Assembly: GCA_035566015.1 (NCBI GenBank)
Contig: DATMRS010000020.1
Span: forward strand, 124,001 to 188,000
Direction: 5' to 3'
From: DATMRS01 sp035566015
GTDB lineage: Bacteria > Pseudomonadota > Alphaproteobacteria > Sphingomonadales > Sphingomonadaceae
DNA: 64,000 nucleotides
Below are positions 38,918 to 48,034 of the stretch, piece by piece; the stretch's first letter is position 1, and each line of letters opens with the position of its first letter. A program made the translations under genes and the position numbers. A model generated the notes under the pieces. It was not told where the DNA came from. It saw nothing but the letters and a program-made list of their open reading frames with translations, and made no database searches.

Positions 38918-40855
38918 GTGGCGTTGGGGGACAGGAGCAGGGGGCGCTTCGTCAAAAGGGCTTCGGCGGCCGCGCTTTGCGGGATCGTCCTTGGCGTCGG
39001 CCTGCCCGCGTCGGCGCAATCGCTCCGCGATCTTCAGGCCATGTCGATCAGCGATCTCGCCAATATCGACGTCACCTCGGTATCGAAGCGCCGCGAGCCG
39101 GTGAGCGATGCGCCGGCGGCCGTCTTCGTCATCACGCATGACGAAATCCTGCGGTCGGGGGCGGTCAGCATCCCCGAAATCCTTCGCCTCGCGCCCAACC
39201 TCCAGGTCGCCCGCATCAGCGCGAGCAGCTATGCGATCACCGCGCGCGGCTTCAACGGCAATGCGGCGAACAAGCTGCTCGTCCTGATCGACGGCCGCAG
39301 CGTCTACACCCCCCTGTTCGGCGGCGTCCTCTGGGACGAACAGGACGTGCCGGTCGAGAATATCAAGCGGATCGAGGTTATAAGCGGCCCGGGCGCCACG
39401 ATGTGGGGTGCGAACGCGGTCAACGGCGTCATCAATATCATCACGATGAAGGCCGCCGACACGCAGGGCGGTGTCATCGATCTCACCGTCGGCAACCGCG
39501 AGAGCCATGCCACGCTGCAATATGGCGGCAACATCGGCAGCGACCTTGCCTATCGTCTTCATCTGAGCGGTCTCAGGGTTCGCGACGACCGGACGTCGGC
39601 CGGGGAGGATGCCGACAATGGCTGGCACAAGGCGCAGGGCGGCTTCCGGCTGGACTGGACCCCCGGCGGCGATCGCATCTCGTTCGCGGGCCGGCTCTAT
39701 CGCGGCTCCGAACAGCAGGCCGATGCGCCGCGCCTGCGCATTTCGGGGGGCACCGTGCGGCTCGGCTGGACGCACGCCTCGTCCGACGGCGGATCGCTAC
39801 AGCTTTCGGTCTATCATGACGAGTCGAAACAGGCATCCGATGCGGCGACGATCTACTCGCTCAAGACCGACAATCTCGATTTCCAGCACAGCTTTTCGCT
39901 GGGTGACAGGCACCAGATTATCTGGGGCGCGGGCGTGCGCGTCTATCGCGATCATTTCGACAATCCCGGCCTGGTGAACTACCTGCCGCCCGACCGGACG
40001 AGAGTGCTCGCCAATATTTTCGCGCAGGACACGGTGGCGCTGACGTCTTCGCTCGATTTCGTGCTGGGCCTGAAGATCGAGAAGGACCCCTATTCCGGGG
40101 TGACGCCCCTGCCTTCGGCCCGGCTTGGCTGGAAGGTCAACGACGATATCCTCCTGTGGGCGGCGATCTCGCGCGCCGTGCGGGCGCCGACGCGGTTCGA
40201 CGTCGATCTCCACGACGAGATCATTCCCTCCGTCCTGATCCTGACCGGCGACAGGGATTTCAAGAATGAAAAGCTGATCGCCTATGAGGCGGGAACACGG
40301 ATACAGATCGGCGACACGGCGTCGCTGTCGATATCAGGCTATTATAACAGCTATGACGATCTGCGCAGTGTCGAATGGGTCCGGATGGACGCGCTGCCGT
40401 TGCTCTGGCGCTGGGGCAATATGCTGGAAGGGCATATCTACGGGCTGGAAGCGTGGGGCGATTATCGGCCCGCGCCCTGGTGGCGGCTCAAGGCCGGCTT
40501 CAACATCCAGCATCAGGCGCTGCATTTCAAACCGGGCGCGAGCAACCTCAACAGCCTCGCCGCGGCCGGAAATGATCCCGACGGCCAGGCATCGCTCCAC
40601 TCCTCGATGGATCTCGGCCATGGCGTCAGCTGGACGACTTCGCTGCGCTACGTGGCGGCGCTGCCCGATCCGCATGTCCCCGCTTATGTCGAGGCGGACA
40701 GCAGCCTTTCCTGGGCGGCGACGCGCGGGCTGCGCTTCTCCCTGTCGGGCTTCAACCTCCTGCACGCCCGGCATGTCGAATATAAGCAGGCGGGCGCGAC
40801 GATCGGCAACGAGGTCCGCCGCAGCATTTCCGTGGGCGCGCATGTCCGCTTCTGA
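38918..40855 (+). CDS. TonB-dependent outer-membrane receptor
   Basis: About 645 aa from a GTG at 38918 (GGGGGA upstream). The signal peptide is FVKRASAAALCGIVLGVGLPASAQ. The plug domain reads DAPAAVFVITHDEILRSGAVSIPEILRLAPNLQVARI...NKLLVLIDGRSVYTPLFGGVLWDEQDVPVENIKRIEVISGPGATMWGANAVNGVINIIT. The barrel ends with an aromatic C-terminus (VGAHVRF). The short size and the sequence after the signal (SLRDLQAMSISDLANIDVTSVSKR) mark the subfamily found next to YfiR-like genes. It overlaps the YfiR-like gene by 14 bp. Substrate unknown. Confidence 0.92.
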   Translation: MALGDRSRGRFVKRASAAALCGIVLGVGLPASAQSLRDLQAMSISDLANIDVTSVSKRREPVSDAPAAVFVITHDEILRSGAVSIPEILRLAPNLQVARISASSYAITARGFNGNAANKLLVLIDGRSVYTPLFGGVLWDEQDVPVENIKRIEVISGPGATMWGANAVNGVINIITMKAADTQGGVIDLTVGNRESHATLQYGGNIGSDLAYRLHLSGLRVRDDRTSAGEDADNGWHKAQGGFRLDWTPGGDRISFAGRLYRGSEQQADAPRLRISGGTVRLGWTHASSDGGSLQLSVYHDESKQASDAATIYSLKTDNLDFQHSFSLGDRHQIIWGAGVRVYRDHFDNPGLVNYLPPDRTRVLANIFAQDTVALTSSLDFVLGLKIEKDPYSGVTPLPSARLGWKVNDDILLWAAISRAVRAPTRFDVDLHDEIIPSVLILTGDRDFKNEKLIAYEAGTRIQIGDTASLSISGYYNSYDDLRSVEWVRMDALPLLWRWGNMLEGHIYGLEAWGDYRPAPWWRLKAGFNIQHQALHFKPGASNLNSLAAAGNDPDGQASLHSSMDLGHGVSWTTSLRYVAALPDPHVPAYVEADSSLSWAATRGLRFSLSGFNLLHARHVEYKQAGATIGNEVRRSISVGAHVRF

Positions 40856-41423
40856 CCTGCCGGGCGCGCTCAGGCGGGTGCCGTTGGGCCGCTTCTGCGT
40901 CAGGCTGGTCTTCACCCTGGCGCTGCTGACGGTGGCGACCGCGAAGCGCGCCTTCGCCGGCGTGCCGCTCGAAACCGCCATCAAGGCGAGCTACCTCTAC
41001 AAATTCGCGCCTTTCGTGCAGTGGCCGCCGCGGGCCTTCGCCAGCGCGAGCAGCCCGCTCCATATCTGCGTGATCGGCGGGGACCCGTTCGAAGGGACGC
41101 TGGAGGCGGTGGTGCGCGGCCAACAGGTGCAGGGCCGCGACATAGCGATCGTCCACATGGATAGCCTGAACGCCCAGAGCGCGGCATCCTGCCACATACT
41201 GTTCGTGGGCAAGCCGGTGGGCCAGAGCACCGGCGATGCCTTGCACGCGGCGGAGGGACTGCCGGTGTTGACGGTGACGGACATGAGCCAGGGCGTTTCA
41301 GGCGGGATGATCCAGTTCGTGCTCCGCCATGGGCGCGTGCGCTTCACGATCGATGCCGCCGCGGCGGGGGCGGCCGGCGTGCAGATCAGCTCGAAACTGC
41401 TCACCCTCGCGGTGCAGGGCTAG
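40842..41423 (+). CDS. YfiR-like periplasmic protein (DUF4154)
   Basis: A 193-aa secreted protein: signal segment (LVFTLALLTVATAKRAFA), then the family opening LETAIKASYLYKFAPFVQWPP, HICVIGGDPF and SCHILFVG, and the C-terminal GGMIQFVLRHGRVRFTIDAAAAGAAGVQISSKLLTLA. In Pseudomonas, YfiR represses the diguanylate cyclase YfiN by its periplasmic CHASE8 domain. Here the downstream gene is a histidine kinase with a CHASE8-like sensor. The two Cys of the first YfiR disulfide pair appear to be kept; the second pair is absent. Starts inside the receptor gene; ends directly at the kinase GTG. Confidence 0.88.
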   Translation: MSASDLPGALRRVPLGRFCVRLVFTLALLTVATAKRAFAGVPLETAIKASYLYKFAPFVQWPPRAFASASSPLHICVIGGDPFEGTLEAVVRGQQVQGRDIAIVHMDSLNAQSAASCHILFVGKPVGQSTGDALHAAEGLPVLTVTDMSQGVSGGMIQFVLRHGRVRFTIDAAAAGAAGVQISSKLLTLAVQG

Positions 41424-43130
41424 GTGGACAATCGCGCGCCTTGGGCCCGGGTCGGCCGGCTGCTTGCCGCCAAGCCGCAATCGGCCGTGCTGCTGGCGGT
41501 CGCGCTGCTCGCTGCCAGCCTGGGGCTCGCGATCCATAATGAGCATCTCGGGCGGACCGACAGCATTCACGACGCCACCGTCCAGGCGCGCATTCTGGCC
41601 GACAGCGTGGCCGCACCGCTCGCCTTCGACGACGCCATCGCAACCCAGGAATATGTCGACGCGCTCCGGGCGAATCCCGATATCGTGGCCGCTGGCGCCT
41701 ATGATCTCGATGGCCATCGCGCCGCGGGCTTTGCCCAGTCCGACGCGGCGCTGCCTCTCGCCAACCGGGTCGGCCCGCCCCGGCGACAGGGCGGCGACCT
41801 GATCGTCACGGCGGAGGTGGCGCAGAACGGAACCAGGCTCGGATCGGTCTATCTTCGCGCCACGATCGAGCCGTGGACGCGGCGCGCGCTGCGCTATGTC
41901 GGCATCGCGATCATCCTGGTGATGGCGTCGCTGCTGATCGCGGTGCTGGGCGCGTCTTATGCCTCGATCGCCGAGGCGCACCGCCGGCTGCGCGAGGAGG
42001 TGGAAGGCCGGCAGAAGGCCGAGGATGCGCTGCGCCAATCGCAGAAGATGGAGGCGATGGGGCAGTTGACCGGCGGCGTCGCGCACGACTTCAACAATCT
42101 GCTGATGGTCGCGTCGAGCGGATTGGAGCTGATGGACCGCACCGACGATCCGGCGCGGCGCGCGCGGCTGATGCAGGGCATAAGGCAGGCGATCGATCGC
42201 GGGGCGAAGCTGACGCAGCAATTGCTCGCCTTCGCGCGCCGCACGCCGCTGAAGCCCGAGATTATCGATCTTGGCGCGCATGTCCGTGGCCTGCAGCATC
42301 TGCTCGACCATTCGCTGCGCGAGAATGTGACCGTCGAGATCGACATGGCCGCCGATCTGGGGGCGGTGGAGCTTGACGTATCGCAGTTCGAGGTGGCGAT
42401 GCTCAACATCGCGGTCAACGCGCGCGATGCGATGCCGAACGGTGGCGCCATCCGGATCGAGGGCCGCAACGAGCCCACCGCCGCCGCTACGCCGCCGATG
42501 GTGCGGCTGGCGATCCGCGACAACGGCACCGGCATGCCGCACGAACTTATCGAAAAGGTATTCGAGCCCTTCTTCACCACCAAGGGCGTCGGCCAGGGCA
42601 CCGGCCTCGGGCTGAGCCAGGTGTATGGCTTCGTCCGCGCGTCGGGGGGGCGGGTGGAGATCACGAGCGAACTGGGACATGGCACCACCGTCACGCTCCT
42701 CCTGCCGCGCTCGCTGAAGGCGCTGGAGAACGGGCCGCACGCGGATGACGGCAAGGTCGACAGGGCGGCGCGACCGCTTCATGTGCTGCTGGCGGAGGAT
42801 GACGACCAGGTCGCCGACCTCGTCGTCCAGATGCTCGAAGAACTGGGTTACGCGGCCACGCGGACGAGCACGGCCGCCGAGGCGCTCACCACGCTGGGCG
42901 CCGGCGAGGCGGTGGACGTGCTCCTTTCCGACATGATGATGCCTGGCGACATGGGCGGGCTGGACCTTGCCCGCGAGGTAAAACGGCGGCGGCCGAAGAT
43001 GCCGGTCATCCTTATGACGGGCTATAGCGCCGCCGCCGCGTCCGCCCGGCAGGAGGGCATAGAATTGCTCGTCAAACCCTATACTCTCGACGTGCTGGGG
43101 ACGGCGCTCGCCAGCGCGACGGCGCGCTGA
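41424..43130 (+). CDS. Hybrid histidine kinase with CHASE8-like periplasmic sensor
   Basis: A 568-aa protein. TM1 is at about 19-37. The periplasmic domain (about 40-150) reads ILADSVAAPLAFDDAIATQEYVDALRANPDIVAAGAYDLDGHRAAGF, which fits CHASE8. TM2 is at about 157-177. HisKA (GQLTGGVAHDFNNLLMVASS, His about 222) and HATPase (NIAVNARDAMPNG, DNGTGM, GQGTGLGLSQVYGF) are followed by a receiver domain at about 452-565 with Asp in VLLSDMMMPGDMGG and VKPYT. GTG start directly follows the YfiR stop. The partner regulator is not in the window. Confidence 0.92.
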   Translation: MDNRAPWARVGRLLAAKPQSAVLLAVALLAASLGLAIHNEHLGRTDSIHDATVQARILADSVAAPLAFDDAIATQEYVDALRANPDIVAAGAYDLDGHRAAGFAQSDAALPLANRVGPPRRQGGDLIVTAEVAQNGTRLGSVYLRATIEPWTRRALRYVGIAIILVMASLLIAVLGASYASIAEAHRRLREEVEGRQKAEDALRQSQKMEAMGQLTGGVAHDFNNLLMVASSGLELMDRTDDPARRARLMQGIRQAIDRGAKLTQQLLAFARRTPLKPEIIDLGAHVRGLQHLLDHSLRENVTVEIDMAADLGAVELDVSQFEVAMLNIAVNARDAMPNGGAIRIEGRNEPTAAATPPMVRLAIRDNGTGMPHELIEKVFEPFFTTKGVGQGTGLGLSQVYGFVRASGGRVEITSELGHGTTVTLLLPRSLKALENGPHADDGKVDRAARPLHVLLAEDDDQVADLVVQMLEELGYAATRTSTAAEALTTLGAGEAVDVLLSDMMMPGDMGGLDLAREVKRRRPKMPVILMTGYSAAAASARQEGIELLVKPYTLDVLGTALASATAR

Positions 43131-43155
43131 CCGGCGAGCGGCGCCCGCCGATCAG
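43127..43155. terminator. Convergent hairpin after the hybrid kinase
   Basis: A 14-bp inverted repeat (CTGACCGGCGAGCG against CGCCCGCCGATCAG, two mismatches, one-base centre) covers both stop codons. It likely ends or protects both convergent transcripts. Confidence 0.5.
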
Positions 43156-44042
43156 CCCTGCCCGTCCCAGGGCGAGGGCATATGATAGGGCACGGTGATG
43201 AAATTGGCCTCGATCTGCTGGATCGCGCCGTCGCGCAGCTTGAACAGCTCGCCCAGATAGAAGCTGTGCGGCCGGCGGATAGGGGAGACGGCCGGCGTCC
43301 CGTCGGCCAGCTTGTACTCCCCCAGCTTGCCGCAATGATCGATGAAGCCGTAGGCGAGCACCAGCCCGCGCTCCTCATCGACCAGCGGGAAGCGCCGGCC
43401 GCGCAGGCGATCGTCGTAGCGATAATTGCCGAGCAGGAACTGCGCCTCGCAGCCGAGCCCCGCCACCTCGACGAAGAAATCGGGATTGTTCGTCGTCTGC
43501 ACGCCATTTTCCACCCGGTTGCAGTCGGGGTGGAAGCGCGTGAAGAGCTGACCGTCATTCTGCTCCAGCGTGCTGAAATAGCCGTTGGAGAGCGTAATCA
43601 TCCGCTCGCGCGTCATCCGTTCGGCGGCGGGGACGATCTCCTCCAGCACCGGCTTGCGCTCGAAGATCTGGTTGGTGAACTTCAATCCCGAATCCGCCTG
43701 GCGGACGGCGATGATCTCCACCTCGGCGATACCGCCGTCGCGGACCCCCAGCCGGATGGTGCAGGCGGATTCGTCATCCGTCTCGACGATCGTGGTGAAG
43801 AGCCCCACCTGCCCCGTCAGCGGATCGGCGAAGCGCAGGTCATAACCGCCCCGGCCGGTGATCGTGTTCCAGATGCCGTCGCCGATCGCGAGCGCGACAT
43901 TGTTCTCGGTGAAATGCACCACCGGCGCCCATCGCACGCGCGAAGGATCGCGCGCCAGCAGCGCGGCCATGAAGCCGTCTAGCACGCCATAGAGCATTTC
44001 CCGATCCGCGAGCGCCGGGCGCGCGTTGGCCATAGCGCTCAT
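43152..44042 (-). CDS. Uncharacterised soluble protein (DUF8021-like)
   Basis: A 296-aa protein with no signal peptide or TM. The first half has VVHFTENNVALAIGDGIWNTITGRGGYDLRFADPLTGQVGLFTTIVE and IRLGVRDGGIAEVEIIAVRQ, and the second half LVLAYGFIDHCGK and FYLGELFKLRDGAIQQIEANFITVPYHMPSPW. These fit the DUF8021 pattern, a family related to NTF2/SnoaL folds. Overlaps the SnoaL-like gene upstream by 4 bp. Function unknown; family proteins often sit in catabolic clusters. Confidence 0.65.
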   Translation of the reverse strand: MSAMANARPALADREMLYGVLDGFMAALLARDPSRVRWAPVVHFTENNVALAIGDGIWNTITGRGGYDLRFADPLTGQVGLFTTIVETDDESACTIRLGVRDGGIAEVEIIAVRQADSGLKFTNQIFERKPVLEEIVPAAERMTRERMITLSNGYFSTLEQNDGQLFTRFHPDCNRVENGVQTTNNPDFFVEVAGLGCEAQFLLGNYRYDDRLRGRRFPLVDEERGLVLAYGFIDHCGKLGEYKLADGTPAVSPIRRPHSFYLGELFKLRDGAIQQIEANFITVPYHMPSPWDGQG

Positions 44043-44662
44043 CGAGCCTTCCCCGTCACCGGATTGGCATAATGGAAGGGCGGAATGAACACTTCGGGCC
44101 ACGCCTCATAGCTCTCCGTGGGCGGGGCGTCGGGCTGGAGGCCGTCGATCGAGCGCAACAGCTTGATGCCGCCCTTGTCCCAGCCGCGATCATATTCCGA
44201 ATAGAAGGTGATATAGCCGTGCAGCGTGGCGATCATCCACACGCCGTCCCGCTTTACATAGCGGTTCTCATAGGTCGCCTCGCCCCAGCGCGCCTCGACG
44301 TCGAGCGTGGCGAGCTGGATGAAGGTGCGCCAGCGCGCCTTGGCCGACAGCCCATCGGGATCGATATGGATCACCGGCTGGAGCTGCATATGGTTGAAGA
44401 GCTGCCCCCGCTGGAAAGGCGGCAGCTTGTGCAGATAAGCACGCACCCGCTCGCGCCCCTGATAGACGCCCCGGCCCGCGATTTCGAGCGTGCCGTCCTC
44501 GGCGAACAGGTCCGCCGCCTCGTTCCACAGCCCCTTGTCGACATAATAGCCGTAGCTGCGTTGCAGGTTGCTGATCGCGATATAATCGCTGGCGGCTTGC
44601 GCCTGCCCCCGTAATTCGGCCACTTCGCGGCGGAGCGCCGCCACTTCCTCTTCCAGCGTCAT
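44039..44662 (-). CDS. SnoaL-like (NTF2-fold) protein
   Basis: A 207-aa soluble protein. A coiled-coil start (LEEEVAALRREVAELRGQA) precedes the SnoaL-like domain: YIAISNLQRSYGYYVDKGLWNEAADLFAEDGTLEIAGRGVYQGRERVRAYL. Members are small dehydratases, isomerases or binding proteins, often in aromatic or polyketide metabolism. ATG at 44662 is chosen for the GGAGGA site 5 nt before it. Overlaps the next gene by 4 bp. Confidence 0.75.
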   Translation of the reverse strand: MTLEEEVAALRREVAELRGQAQAASDYIAISNLQRSYGYYVDKGLWNEAADLFAEDGTLEIAGRGVYQGRERVRAYLHKLPPFQRGQLFNHMQLQPVIHIDPDGLSAKARWRTFIQLATLDVEARWGEATYENRYVKRDGVWMIATLHGYITFYSEYDRGWDKGGIKLLRSIDGLQPDAPPTESYEAWPEVFIPPFHYANPVTGKAR

Positions 44663-44740
44663 CCTGTCCTCCCGATATGTCATCGATGCTAACAGGCGTT
44701 ATCTTTGGACGCAATGACGCTGGATCGAAGAAGATGTCCG

Positions 44741-47710
44741 TCAGAGCTTGACGCGCGCGCCGACGCGGAAATAGCGGCCGATCGTGTCGAAATAGATCGG
44801 GTTCGTATAGAATTGCGTCTCGGGCGCGGCCGGCGGATCGCGATCGAACAGATTGTTGATCGATCCGAACAGTTCGAAACCCTTGTCGGCATCGGGGCCG
44901 ACATGGATCGAGCCCGACAGGTTCACGTAGAAGCGCCCCGCGACATGATTGTCGCTGATGCTGTTGGGCAGCGTCGTCGCATAGCCGGGATCGTCGGGGC
45001 CGATGCGCTGCGCGTCATAGAGGCCCGGCGCGATATAGCGGCCCTGCACCGTCAGCGTGTAGCGTGGCGAGGCATAGGTGACATAGCCGTTCACCGTCCA
45101 GCGCGGCGCGGCAAGGCCCGCCGAATTGCCTGTCTGCCCGGCGCGGTCGACCGAATCGCCGAAGCTGACCGTCTTCAGCTTGTCGACATAGGTGGCCAGG
45201 CCGCGCAACTGGATCTGCGAGTCGCCCTTGCCCACCGGAATGCGATATTCGCCCTCGATATCGAGGCCGCTGGTGACGATGCGATCGAGGTTCAGGTTGA
45301 CGTTGCGGATTTCGGTGATCGACTGATCGGGTCCGAAGCTGATCAGCGAGCAGGCATCGGCCACGCCGTCATAGCAGCGATCGACGATGAACTGCGCGCC
45401 GCCCGGCGGCTGGGCGATATAGCCGTTCACCCGGATATGATAATAGTCGACCGACAGGCGGAACCGGTCGAGCAGCCCGCTCTTGGGCGCGAGCACCACG
45501 CCCACCGTCGTCGTGTTCGCCGCCTCGGGCCGCAGGTTCGGCGTGCCGCCGTTGACGATCGAGGGCGGCGTGGTCTGCGACGGCAGGAAGCGGTTCGTGA
45601 CCGGCGTGAAGCTGCTCGCCGACGCGAGATAGAGATCGGCGAAATTGGGCGCGCGTATGTCATGGCTCTGCGTCGCGCGTGCGCGCAACCAGTCGGTCGG
45701 CTCCCAAAGCAGGCTCAGCTTCCAGGTGGTGCGGGTGAACTTGTTGCTGCTGCTGGTTTGCAGATAGCTGCCGAAGCCGCTGATGTCATAATGCGTCTCG
45801 CGCAATGCGCCGTTCAGCGTCAGCGATTTGGTGAAGGACGCATCGCGGATCAGCGGCAGTTCGGCTTCGACATAGCCTTCGACCACCTTGGTCGTGCCAT
45901 TGTAATCCGACCCGAAATTCTGGAAATAAGCATATTGGTTCGACAGCGGATCGTGGACGACGTCGATCTTGTCGACCCGATATTCGCCGCCCGCCGCAAC
46001 CGAAAGCGGCCCGGCCCATAGTTGCGCGAGATCGCCGCGCAGGTTGGCGGCGACGACATGCTGCTGGAGCTTTATGTCCTCGCGCAGGGTGCTGTAGATA
46101 TAGTCCTTGCCCGCCTGGCTGACATTGCCCGCGCCGAACAGGTTGATCGGCACGCAGCCCGCCGCCGCCGCGCGGAGCGCCGGATCGGGGCTGAGCAGCG
46201 CGCGGCAGGTGGGATCGCCCGTCGCCGGATCGGTCACGGCATCGAGCGCCCAGTAGAATCGCGCATTGCTGGTGGCTGCGGTGGACGGTTGCGACGGATC
46301 GCCGGTGACGAGATTGTTCTCCACCGTCTGCAGACGATCGGTGCGGCCATATTGATAATAAGCGTCCCAGCTCCAGCCATTGCCGAACTTGCCCGAAAGG
46401 CCCGCCGTGCCGCGATAGGTGTCCGCTTTCGAGACGCTGTAGCCGCGCGCCACATCGTCGAACACGCGGCCGAGGTTGAACGCCGCCGTCGTTGGCCGCG
46501 TCGGACTGGGCGTGCCCGGCATCGGGCCGATCAGGCCGGGGCCGCGCAGCGCATCGGGGATGAAGGGATTGTCGATATAGATGGGCAGCGATCCGCTGAA
46601 ATAAGCGGTCTGGAGAAGCTGGCCCGCGACATGGCCGTAAGAGCCCTCGACGAAGCCGCTCAGCGATTCGTTGAAATCATATTCGGCGTGGGTGAAGACC
46701 GAATAACGCTGCACCGGCACGGTGATGTTGGCGTCGGTATAAGTGGGGTAGAGATCGCCGCCGATCTGGCTGAGCCCGAAGGATGGGCTGCCCGGATGAT
46801 AGGCGACGGGCGTGCCGTCGGGCGCGAAGGTGATGCCCCCGGTGCCGAGCAGGTTGCGGATTCCCGCCGTATCGGCGCCGCGATTGTTGGTGGGCGAGAT
46901 GACGCCGCCCGTGTTGAAGAACCAGCCCGCATTGTTATTGCTGCGGACATAATTGGGCATGCCGTTGCCGGCCGCGTAGCCGAGATTGGTGACGACCCCG
47001 CCGGTCTCACACCAGTCGCGCTGGAAGCAGTTGCCGATGCCCTTCTGATTGTCATATTCGCCGCCGATCACGAAATGGCCGTTGCCGCCGGCGATCGGCG
47101 TGCCATAGGCGGCCGCGACGTGGAAATCCTGCCCGTCGCCATGTTCGGAAATGCCGTCGTCGATCTGCGCCTTGAAGCCGTCGAGCTTGTTGTCGAGGAT
47201 GACGTTCACCGCGCCCGCGATCGCATCCGATCCATAAGCCGCGGACGCGCCGCCCGTCACCACCTCGGTCCGCGCGACGAGGATCGAGGGGATCAGGTTG
47301 AGGTCGACCGAGCCCTCGCGTGTCGTCGGCGCGAAGCGACGCCCGTCGACAAGGATCAGGTTGCGCGTGACGCCAAGGCCGCGCAGGTTGACGATCTGCG
47401 CGCCGACATTGAAGCTGCCGAACCCCTGTGTCGTCGGGCTGGTGCTCGGCCGGAACGCCGGCAGCTCCGAAATCCCCTCGCCGACATTGGTGATCGCCAG
47501 CTTCTCGAAATCGTCGCCGCCCATCACCGTTATCGGCGTCGGCGTGTCGAAGGTGGAACGGGCAAGCCTTGACCCCGTAACGATGATGTCGTCCGCCTGC
47601 TGCGCCGCCGCCGGGGCAGCGAACGCCAGCCCCCAGGCAAGCGCCAGTGCGCTGATCGCAACTGCCGGATTCACCCGATGCGCTTCATTCCGCTTATCGT
47701 CTACAGACAC
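44741..47710 (-). CDS. Large TonB-dependent receptor
   Basis: About 989 aa from a GTG at 47710 (GGGGAGA upstream). The signal peptide is NPAVAISALALAWGLAFAAPAAAQ; then a TonB-box-like DDIIVTGSRL, the plug domain (FDTPTPITVMGGDDFEKLAITNVGEGISELPAFRPS...VDGRRFAPTTREGSVDLNLIPSILVARTEVVTGGASAAYGSDAIAGAVNVIL), and the beta-barrel ending FRVGARVKL. The T-G-G-A-S-A-A-Y-G-S-D-A layout is typical of the sphingomonad receptors linked to catabolic clusters. Divergent from 48035, with palindromic sites between. Substrate unknown. Confidence 0.92.
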   Translation of the reverse strand: MSVDDKRNEAHRVNPAVAISALALAWGLAFAAPAAAQQADDIIVTGSRLARSTFDTPTPITVMGGDDFEKLAITNVGEGISELPAFRPSTSPTTQGFGSFNVGAQIVNLRGLGVTRNLILVDGRRFAPTTREGSVDLNLIPSILVARTEVVTGGASAAYGSDAIAGAVNVILDNKLDGFKAQIDDGISEHGDGQDFHVAAAYGTPIAGGNGHFVIGGEYDNQKGIGNCFQRDWCETGGVVTNLGYAAGNGMPNYVRSNNNAGWFFNTGGVISPTNNRGADTAGIRNLLGTGGITFAPDGTPVAYHPGSPSFGLSQIGGDLYPTYTDANITVPVQRYSVFTHAEYDFNESLSGFVEGSYGHVAGQLLQTAYFSGSLPIYIDNPFIPDALRGPGLIGPMPGTPSPTRPTTAAFNLGRVFDDVARGYSVSKADTYRGTAGLSGKFGNGWSWDAYYQYGRTDRLQTVENNLVTGDPSQPSTAATSNARFYWALDAVTDPATGDPTCRALLSPDPALRAAAAGCVPINLFGAGNVSQAGKDYIYSTLREDIKLQQHVVAANLRGDLAQLWAGPLSVAAGGEYRVDKIDVVHDPLSNQYAYFQNFGSDYNGTTKVVEGYVEAELPLIRDASFTKSLTLNGALRETHYDISGFGSYLQTSSSNKFTRTTWKLSLLWEPTDWLRARATQSHDIRAPNFADLYLASASSFTPVTNRFLPSQTTPPSIVNGGTPNLRPEAANTTTVGVVLAPKSGLLDRFRLSVDYYHIRVNGYIAQPPGGAQFIVDRCYDGVADACSLISFGPDQSITEIRNVNLNLDRIVTSGLDIEGEYRIPVGKGDSQIQLRGLATYVDKLKTVSFGDSVDRAGQTGNSAGLAAPRWTVNGYVTYASPRYTLTVQGRYIAPGLYDAQRIGPDDPGYATTLPNSISDNHVAGRFYVNLSGSIHVGPDADKGFELFGSINNLFDRDPPAAPETQFYTNPIYFDTIGRYFRVGARVKL

Positions 47711-48034
47711 ACGATTCTCCCCTGTTTCGCCCGATCGGCGCGAAGGAAAGGGGCCGCCGCCCACGCATGGTGGGCGCGCGAATCGCCGCCAGCAACGATG
47801 TCGGCTGGCCCCTTCAGAACATCCTCTCCCGTCGCCGACGATCTTTGTGCGTCGTTTCCGAGGGGGGTGGCGTAACCCGCTATCCCGTGGTTGACAATAG
47901 CTACTTGAAGATGAGTTGGTCCTCTTTTCGACGACCTGTGGCACGGCGGGCACTAGTTGACTGGATCAACCCGGCCGCTAATAACAAACGAGACGACCGC
48001 CGCGATCCGCCGGCGGCGGGAGGGGAGAGAATCG
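47711..48034. promoter_or_regulatory. 324-bp divergent regulatory region with palindromic sites
   Basis: Separates the large TonB receptor from the secreted-protein gene at 48035. The receptor-proximal half (47711-47880) shows no gene. The other half holds GTTGACAATAGCTAC (47890-47904, imperfect) and GTTGACTGGATCAAC (47956-47970). The second gives a promoter TTGACT-N17-AATAAC with the palindrome over the -35 box. Confidence 0.6.
47956..47970. promoter_or_regulatory. Palindromic operator GTTGAC-TGG-ATCAAC
   Basis: 15-bp dyad that includes the TTGACT -35 box of a plus-strand promoter; the -10 AATAAC (47980-47985) is 17 bp away. The same dyad and the same promoter geometry occur before the b561 gene and the gene at 52436. 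Confidence 0.6.
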
